Shown in pieces: positions 35,616-42,286 of a DNA stretch of 42,286 bases (position 1 is its first letter; the number at the start of each line of letters is the position of its first letter). The DNA is from Lingula anatina (Eukaryota > Brachiopoda > Lingulata > Lingulida > Lingulidae). The position numbers and the translations under genes were made by a program. The notes beneath the pieces are model-generated. The model was not told where the DNA came from. It made no database searches and saw nothing but the letters and a program-made list of their open reading frames with translations. The stretch spans positions 225,210-267,495 of the forward strand of contig NW_019775568.1 of NCBI RefSeq assembly GCF_001039355.2. Direction: 5' to 3'.

Positions 35616-36126
35616 CTTCTTGGCTGGTCGGGAAAAAAGTAGCCAGTTTTAAGTTTATGAAAAATATCAGAGATAAACTTTGACACATATGATGTTGTGA
35701 CACTTGTCCCGTGATACTCACAACATTTAAGTGCCACTTTTTATACTTTTAGGCACTTTAGAATATCGACTAACAATTCAACATTTTGTATTTTGAGTCG
35801 AATACGTATTAACAACTTAGGATGTATAAAAGCCTTAAGAGTACCTTTATAACCATCTACATATATGTTTTGCAGATATAAAACAAAAAATTATGCAACA
35901 AAATCCACTGTTCAACTACAAGTAAAATACCTGAATAAAAATCCTATTTTCTGTTCGCCGCCAAAAATTTACATTCGCTAGGTGGTCCGCAGCAAATATA
36001 ACGGCGCTTTTCGATTAGCTATAATCTATAGTCGCACCTATCACATTTTCAACATTACAACAGCTACTGCATTGACAATCGTAACGGATAGTTTGATTCT
36101 GCCGCACTTCCTGGAGAAAGTAAAAG
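35616..36126. promoter_or_regulatory. NCAPG2 promoter region with a possible divergent plus-strand leader exon
   Basis: The stretch upstream of the NCAPG2 start codon contains CpGs (GTTCGCCGCC near 35955, AACGGCGC near 36001). An ETS-like CACTTCCTGG (about 36105) lies just before a consensus plus-strand donor (AAAAG|GTAAGTTAG, about 36126). This suggests a divergent transcript whose leader exon ends there, possibly for the membrane-protein gene at 39219. The start sites are inference. Confidence 0.4.
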
Positions 36127-36281
36127 GTAAGTTAGGTAATATCACCTACAGATGAAGACTTTGGCCTACAGAGATTGCAATTAGAGTGATTTTAAAGGAT
36201 TCTTTTTTTTAAAGCGGCACTTTGGGTTCGTTTTCATTAAAAATATTTTACGTATGCTCTTCAATATATGATTAACTAGAA

Positions 36282-36505
36282 AGCACTCCGAGAGCGCAGA
36301 CCTCCGCCAAGGCAGTAATTTTTTTATTATTATTATTGATTACTGATTGATTATTGGTCCAGATCACCACCAAAAACTAATCATCTGTTCCTTGGCCCAC
36401 TTCTGACAGTTCCTAAAAATTTCATCAAAATCGGTCCATAACTTTTTGAGTTATGTTGATGACAGACAAACAGGAGTGAAAACATAACCTCCTTGGCAGA
36501 GGTAA
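36282..36505. mobile_element. Dispersed fold-back repeat with CCTCCGCCAAGG ends
   Basis: CCTCCGCCAAGG at 36301-36312 is mirrored by CCTTGGCAGAGG at 36491-36502 (one mismatch). Between them lie AAAATTTCATCAAAATCGGT and CATAACTTTTTGAGTTATG followed by GACAGACAAACA. I recall this arrangement as a very widespread repeat in marine animal genomes, but its superfamily is not assignable here. It has no coding capacity. Confidence 0.7.
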
Positions 36506-37241
36506 CAAAAGGTTTCGATGTAAGATATATAATTTAGGGTCAAACTTGTTGAAATGTGTTTTGTCTTTAACCATATAGTTGTTCTAGTAGTAGAAGTAGG
36601 CCCTATTTAGTGCTTCTATTTTTTTTATATAGCAAATGAGGGAAAGAAAATACGCATTAAAACCCCATATGTCAATTTACAAACCACCATTTAAATAGGG
36701 TAACTCTTTTAGGGCGTTGGTTTGCCTCATTCAGGCAATATAAACGCTAGTTCACACAGGTAAGTTAGATAAACACCCACCGCATACGTGCTCAAATGTA
36801 GGCTACTGATAAAAAACTATTAGTGATTATTGATTTACGGGACGGGGATTTACGCGTCTAAGCGGGGAATTTTATACGAATTTAAATTAGCAGCATGATT
36901 CAACGGGTAGACGGGGAATTTTACCAAATTTAACGCAATCCTTGAAATAGATGGGGGGAGTTTATTAGTGTTGGAATTAACATTGAACCAGAAGTTGATG
37001 GAAACTACTAGTAGTAGGCGCTGAGAAAGACTGAGTCCACACGCGGTAACTAATCCTTTGCTGTCACGGCTGTCCTCTCAAAGAAGAAAAGGTAAGAATT
37101 TGACTTTCATTCAAATTTTTATCGCATACGATTATTTCGTTCAAAATAACGTGTTTCAAATTTGATTTTTTTTCGCTTTTTTTTCTTGCATTTGTTGTTT
37201 TCTTTGTAAAGATCAAACATGTCTTCAAAACAGTTTCTTGC

Positions 37242-38494
37242 CTAAACGATCTCCGTCCGGTTGCGTTGACTCCAGTTCCAATGAAAATTCTAGAGAAACT
37301 TGTTCTGTCGTATATTAAAACCATTGTACCAGATACACTTACCCCTTTCGGTTTGCATATAGACGCAATTGAAGCGTGGATGACGCTCTTATAGTATGTG
37401 CATACACAGCATTTTAGAACACGCGGACAAGAAAAACACATAGGCAAGGATCTTATTTATAGACTACAGCTCGGCTTTTAATACCATTATTCCACAAAAA
37501 CTTTATGCTAAGCTTTTAAACGAACTGAAATGTCCTTAATTTTTATGCAGGTGGGTCTTAGATTTTCTATAAGACGGAAGACAGGCTGTGAAAGTGGGTA
37601 CAAGTACTTCTGATACTGTGGTTTTAAATACAGGTGCGCCTCAAGGTTGTGTTCTGCCACCATGTCTGTGCAGCTTGTTCACGTATGATTGTGTTTCATC
37701 TCATGAGAGTAATTGCATTGTGAAGACGACACCACTTTAACTGGTTGAATAAGTGATAATGATGAGACCTGATATAGAAACAACGTCAACTCAGTCGTAC
37801 AGTGGAGTGAAGACAACGATTTGTTACTGAATGTAGGGAAGACTAATGAAATGATTGTTGACTTCAGAAAGAATAGAAATGTGAAAGAAACCCATTCATA
37901 TCAGTGGCACTGCAGTAAAGCAAGTAACCAATTTTAGACTACTGGGGGTAGTATTCAATAGCTCACTTACATGGAAGGACCACATATACAAACAGTTTAA
38001 AAAAAAAGGGAGGCAAAGGGTATATTTTTTAAGAAAGTTGAAGGATTTTACTTCAAATGAAACGAATTTAGCAAACTTTTACAAATGCATTATAGAAAGT
38101 ATATTAACAATTGCAATCATAGTATGGTATGGGCGGGCCACTGCAGAAGAACGCAAGCGTCTAGATACGGTCACATCAACGTGCGGCAAAATCATCGGTC
38201 TGGAACTCCCCTCTCTAGGTGCCATCTATACTAACAGATCAGAAACAAAAACAGAGAAAATCATGTCTGACTATACACACCCCGCGCATGGGCTTTTTAA
38301 ATTTTTACCGAGCATTTGCAGACTTTCAACTTTTAAGGGATCTAAAAGGTTTTTAAAGGGTTTTTACCCATCTGCTGTATCTTATTTTAACAACAAAAAT
38401 GGAAATTCATAATTTATAACCCGCCAATTTCCGTTTTATATGAATTTTTATATTTACGTATTAATGGCTGAATAAACTTTTATCTTATCTTAAA
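37242..38494 (+). mobile_element. Dead non-LTR retrotransposon (CR1/L2-like reverse transcriptase 3' half)
   Basis: Fragments of a LINE reverse transcriptase appear in order but in shifting frames: [10 protein letters not shown] (37242 on), FIDYSSAFNTIIPQKL (about 37455), NTGAPQGCVLPP (about 37630), a thumb/C-terminal portion (38038-38412, including YKCIIESILTIAIIVWYG), and HPAHGLFKFLPS with FYPSAVSYFNN at the end. Stops and frameshifts interrupt it. The catalytic FADD-type motif expected after CIVK (about 37720) is lost through a small deletion. The 3' end carries AATAAACTTTTATCTTATCT-type sequence, typical of CR1/L2 tails. The copy is 5'-truncated and cannot be active. Confidence 0.9.
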
Positions 38495-38804
38495 CACCGG
38501 GGCATAGTACCGGTGTTTTTTTACAAGAAAGAAACACTTTGTGACCAGGGAAAATACACACTTTTAACAATGCATGGCTGTAAAAAATTCCCCGCACTGT
38601 TCCGGAAGTCAGGGGAGCCGAGTTTTAATTGACTGGAGCATAATTTTCAATGACTTTTGCAACAAGCAGATTTTTTGAGCGATGTCCTTACATTATTGAT
38701 TAATGCTCTTGGCGAAAGACTGGAAATAAGTTGCGAATTAACTAAGATATCGGCAAAAGAACCAGGACACAGTGATAAGTTAATCGGGCATTTACACTGA
38801 CTAA

Positions 38805-38890
38805 TGCAATGGCGGATCCGGGGGAGGGGTGAGGGGCACAGTGGGTACATTTCCCTCCCCCTTTTTACCTTGGCTTTGAGAGTACCCCTT
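38805..38890. repeat. GGCGGATCC-type repeat relic with G- and C-rich runs
   Basis: ATGGCGGATCCGGGGGAGGGG (about 38809-38829) is followed by a pyrimidine-rich mirror (CCCTCCCCCTTTTT). The same GGGGCGGATC core recurs near 41297. Short elements beginning this way are common in invertebrate genomes as I recall them. The boundaries are not clear. Confidence 0.4.
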
Positions 38891-39218
38891 TCTCCCTTTT
38901 CACAGACAAACCCAAGTATTTGAAAAAAAACGACAATAATGATAATAATAATCCTTTGCCCAACATATTACAATGGGTCTACATGTATCTACTGTTTTAT
39001 ATTGCCTCGTTTCATTCGTCATTTTTTATCCAATTTCTTTTACACCAGCAAGAAGCCGGGGTTTTTTTTCTCGAGAACTGCCAAAAGACCTGACCACCTT
39101 TCAGAAAGAGAGAATATTGGAGCTGGGTGGCTGACCCAAAAAGTGAAAGAGGCCAAGAAAAGCAAAGACAGCCCACTGCTCCTTATCCCTGCAGCAGTAA
39201 CACTGCCTCTGGTTCAAC

Positions 39219-40763
39219 ATGGCAGAACCTTTGTTTTTTAATTCATCATTTCTCACTCGTATCGGTAAGTTTGTCCACGCAACTCCTTATGTTTTTATGT
39301 TAAGCATGTGAATACGACGTATATGAGCCCACATAATTGTTAAGACTAGCTGAACAGAAAAATATTAAGAAATTAAATGGACATCAATGAATGATATCCT
39401 TAGCTCATATCTTCCATTCATTCAAAACGCTGTGTACGGACTCTTAATTTAAACAGTATATCTAAATTTTCATACTTAACTAAATCTGATGTATATGTTC
39501 TCGGCATTTTTATTTGTTTCTAACTGTTCTTAAATGTTTTAAACATGGGTTATACACGAATTAATGTACAGCTGGTTGCATTGTCTCTGCCCCAAAATCA
39601 CCTGTATTACAAACGTGAAAATGATGGCGTATTAAATCCTCCTTATATATATAATCTTTTCAAAATATTTTTCAGTTTCAGTTTTGTTTTTTTACGTAAG
39701 AGGAATCGACAGATATTTTTATCGTCATGCTATTGACAAGAGTGTTCAGACTGCACTGATTACTCTGTTTACGAACATAATGCGATGTGCTTTGGTATGG
39801 GTCACAGGGTAAGTGAAATCTCTTTCTTCCTGCTCTGTTAACGCTGTGTTTTATTATCCCTATTTTGTTTCTGATGATCTCGGCATAGCTTGAAGAGAAA
39901 ATCTCTGTAATGTAATAAACTCATCTTCAGCACAAAACAAAATCATTTGTGTATTTCCAGGCAAACAGTGACAACCCTTGTGACTGGTCATTCTCTGCTG
40001 CCCCACGATTTTTTCCTCCACGCCTGGATCATGGTGTTAATCCCTGTGTTTGCCTCGTGGTACAATGAAAATAACTTGGACAGCTTGTATGAGTACTTCT
40101 ACTTGGCCCGGTTGGAAAAAGTGAGAAGAGTCCGTTAATGCGAATGCATTTTTGACTGAATAAGACTAGGGTTGATTTATTTACATTCATTAGTCAGTGC
40201 CACGTTTCATTATGTTGGCATTGTATCGAAAAAAAAGGTTAAAGAATAAAATCTGGAGATTATCCAAATGATTTCGTCACTTAGTATTTGAAAATAAAAT
40301 CTAAAGAGGATTTTATTGTGATTATTTATTTCTTGCACTAGAAAACTAATGACAGTAAAAACAGGAATATTAGACAGAAATTTGAAGGGTGTAGTTTACG
40401 CTATTAGTGACATAATATATTAACACCAGTTAAAATTTTTCTCAACAGGATAGCGCCAGCAACGCCCAGAACGAGCAAGGCGAAGACATAACCAGAGAGA
40501 TAGAAGATAAGCATCGTGCCACGTTAGCAATGACTAATATTAGCTGGGCATTGCTTATTGCCATCTTAATAGAGTGGCCAACAGCATTATTAATTGGCTA
40601 CCAGATCTACCCGCTTTCTCTGAACGTAAACGCTCACAAATTTCTAAAAACCATTCATCTTCTTTACGTGGTAGATACTTTCCATCGCACTGCTCTATAC
40701 GTTATACATTATCGTAGAGTGGATCTGAAATTGCTAGAGAACCGCTTCTGCACAGAAGTCTGA
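39219..40763 (+). CDS. Unrecognised multi-pass membrane protein, four coding exons
   Basis: Coding exons are 39219-39264, 39676-39808, 39961-40120 and 40449-40763 (TGA). All are GT-AG (donors GTAAGT, GTAAGT, GTGAGA), the phases 1, 2 and 0 join, and the product is 217 residues. It starts MAEPLFFNSSFLTRI. Hydrophobic segments lie at about residues 14-22 (weak), 40-65 (QTALITLFTNIMRCALVWVT), 76-92 (FFLHAWIMVLIPVFASWY), 139-163 (ISWALLIAILIEWPTALLIG) and 174-195. A charged loop (ITREIEDKHR) separates the two halves. HAWIMVLIPVF then ENNLDSLYEYFYLAR faintly resembles the peroxisomal PXMP4/TMEM135 group, which is only a suggestion. Consistent splicing across four exons argues for a real gene. Upstream non-coding exons are possible. 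I cannot name a function. Confidence 0.72.
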
Positions 40764-40801
40764 AAACCACTGCGCAGTTCACTGTGGGTCTAGGGCCAGT
40801 T

Positions 40802-40961
40802 TAACAGGAATGGAATTCCCAAATTTGGAAGTCCGGGCTCCCATATGATTTGTACAGGTAAGGGCTAGTTGGTGTATTGCAGTTAGTATATTGGACTACT
40901 GTCACCTGTACAAAGTAATGGGAAGCGGACTGCGGTTCCTAGCGGACTTCCATTCCTGTTA
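40802..40961. mobile_element. MITE-like fold-back element just after the membrane-protein stop codon
   Basis: TAACAGGAATGGA at the left end is mirrored by TCCATTCCTGTTA at the right end (40949-40961). A second paired block, TTTGTACAGGT / ACCTGTACAAA, lies about 50 bp inside each end, so the arms are about 60 bp and imperfect. No target-site duplication is evident. The element probably lies in the 3' UTR. Confidence 0.72.
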
Positions 40962-41453
40962 CACCTGTCGCACAGTACCAATTAAAGTCCTGAAGTTGGT
41001 CTTCACCTCCACACCTATATATTAATACACTATGACCCAAAAGAAATGGCTAAAGTTTTAGTCAATTACTTGTTTTATTTTAATTCACTACATCGGTATG
41101 TTGGATTGAAATAGACCAAAATTTCCTCTTTAAAGTTAAAGATCAACTTTCTTTCCGATCTAAAGGTAAAGACCTACTTTCTTATGCAAAAGCGATCTCT
41201 GGGCATACTTGTCATTAGTTCACTAAAGTGCAGATTGCACTTGTTGGCCTGTCTTATAAAAATTAGAGTGAGAGAAAAACTCCATGAATACACAGGGGCG
41301 GATCAGGAGGCTCCTGGGCCCCGTAACTAGAAAACATCTAGCATTGCGACCGACCGCAAACGTCTCGATTCCATAACTCGCCCATACGCGCCCCATATTA
41401 TACATTGTAGCCTCTATGTGATATCGCCATTCGCAATACGCGTTGCTTTCGAG

Positions 41454-41499
41454 CTAAGATCTAATAAACGGATATTAGATATGGTATATTAGATCTTAG
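41454..41499. repeat. 13-bp perfect inverted repeat CTAAGATCTAATA / TATTAGATCTTAG
   Basis: The arms at 41454-41466 and 41487-41499 surround a 20-base loop. TTCGAG directly repeats just outside each arm (about 41448 and 41501), so the unit resembles the terminus of a fold-back element. An AATAAA at 41463-41468 lies within the left arm and could be a polyadenylation signal for the upstream gene. Confidence 0.6.
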
Positions 41500-42286
41500 T
41501 TTCGAGTTAAGGAGCTGACTGACCTCGGATGCAAAGCCGACCATCTCCCCCTTGGCGTGAGCAGTCCCCGAAAAATTTTAGGTGTTTTGGAGGGCAAACG
41601 GTGCTCTTTGGTACGGTTTAGAATGATTTAGCTAGTCGAAATTCTAATTTCAAGAGGTGTGGTATATTTTTCAGAAACCCAAGTAACTCTAGTTTTCTCT
41701 CATAATATTAGTATGTTATATATGTAATATATGATGTTATAATTGTGCATTTTTATTAGTTTCAGTTTAGTTACAGTAAGAACATATATTTATTGGGTGT
41801 TAAAAGTTAGCTATCTTTATTAGATGCAATATAATTGGTTTTTGAGGTTATATAATAAATTAAGTATCGCAGACATAAACAATTACAGTATCTCTGTGAA
41901 GTGAACCTCCCAATGTTCTGGGATAAATAACTGATCACTTTACCACTCGGGTGTAACACCTAAATGTGTTTTCTCCTGTGACTCTTGGTCACATTCATCT
42001 CCACTCAGACCAGACTTAGACCAGACAGAGGGAGACACCTAAATCTAGTTTTATTTCAATTTCTTGTATTTATTTTACAAAGACTATTTTTTTATTTGTA
42101 AGGAATATCGTAAGGTATGTTTGTATTTTGTAATGTAATTTTGTGCTTTGTTTTGTTTTTTTTAGTGACCAGCAGTACAACAGTGCAATATTGTGATGCT
42201 TTAAAATATAAAGACAAACGTTCGGTGGAGCTGTAAAACCTACCCCGATACAAACAGATCCATCAGTGCAGTAATAATCCCCCTCC
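41500..42286. other. Gene-free end of the window
   Basis: No exon is supported. A CpG-bearing block (41510-41630), a duplicated AGACCAGACTT/AGACCAGACAG unit near 42007-42028 and T-rich runs near 42085 and 42160 are present. The block may be repeat-derived, but no element boundary could be set. Confidence 0.4.

Noticed and set aside
38939-39241. Plus-strand 100-codon frame upstream of the membrane-protein start
   Set aside because: It overlaps the ATG at 39219 in another frame. A peptide-like stretch (RELPKDLTTFQKERILELGG) appears in a second frame but cannot be spliced on, so it is left as a leader sequence.

Overview
This window comes from an animal nuclear genome. It is AT-rich and intron-rich, with GT-AG introns. 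It carries microsatellites, many short fold-back elements and a decayed LINE, and its genes are recognisable metazoan single-copy genes. Frequent ACATGTA-type words and the repeat types suggest an aquatic invertebrate, perhaps a mollusc or other spiralian. That placement is tentative, because no species-specific marker was found.

Layout: (1) 1-990 holds a CpG-containing stretch and the probable 3' UTR of the first gene. (2) 990-9366, minus strand, is a complete six-exon gene for the SOSS-B single-stranded DNA-binding protein (NABP1/NABP2, hSSB1/2 family). Its first intron is about 5 kb and holds several fold-back elements. (3) 9367-10590 looks like a divergent promoter region, with a possible short coding exon and a 5' UTR exon on the plus strand. 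(4) 15968-18405, plus strand, is a two-exon gene for a 531-residue probable transcription factor. It has a CtBP-type PLDLS motif, an AT-hook and a C-terminal bHLH-zipper-like segment with a degenerate basic region. I do not recognise it as a named family. (5) 18406-23615 is a tail-to-tail zone of two 3' ends. (6) 23616-35615, minus strand, is a complete 26-exon gene for condensin-2 subunit G2 (NCAPG2), reconstructed exon by exon to 1177 residues with every phase consistent. (7) 36282-38494 holds a fold-back repeat and a dead LINE. (8) 39219-40763, plus strand, is a four-exon gene for a 217-residue multi-pass membrane protein that I do not recognise, with faint resemblance to the PXMP4/TMEM135 group. 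(9) 40764-42286 is repeat-rich and has no gene I can support.

NABP (double-strand-break signalling and repair) and NCAPG2 (chromosome condensation) are both genome-maintenance genes. The probable transcription factor lies between them. Nothing in the sequence shows that the genes act together beyond the shared divergent promoter of NABP and the transcription factor.

The least explained items are the bHLH/AT-hook/PLDLS protein, the unrecognised membrane protein, a fold-back element with a clear 5-bp target-site duplication (6731-7051), and a tandem duplication of a splice acceptor with part of its exon in NCAPG2.
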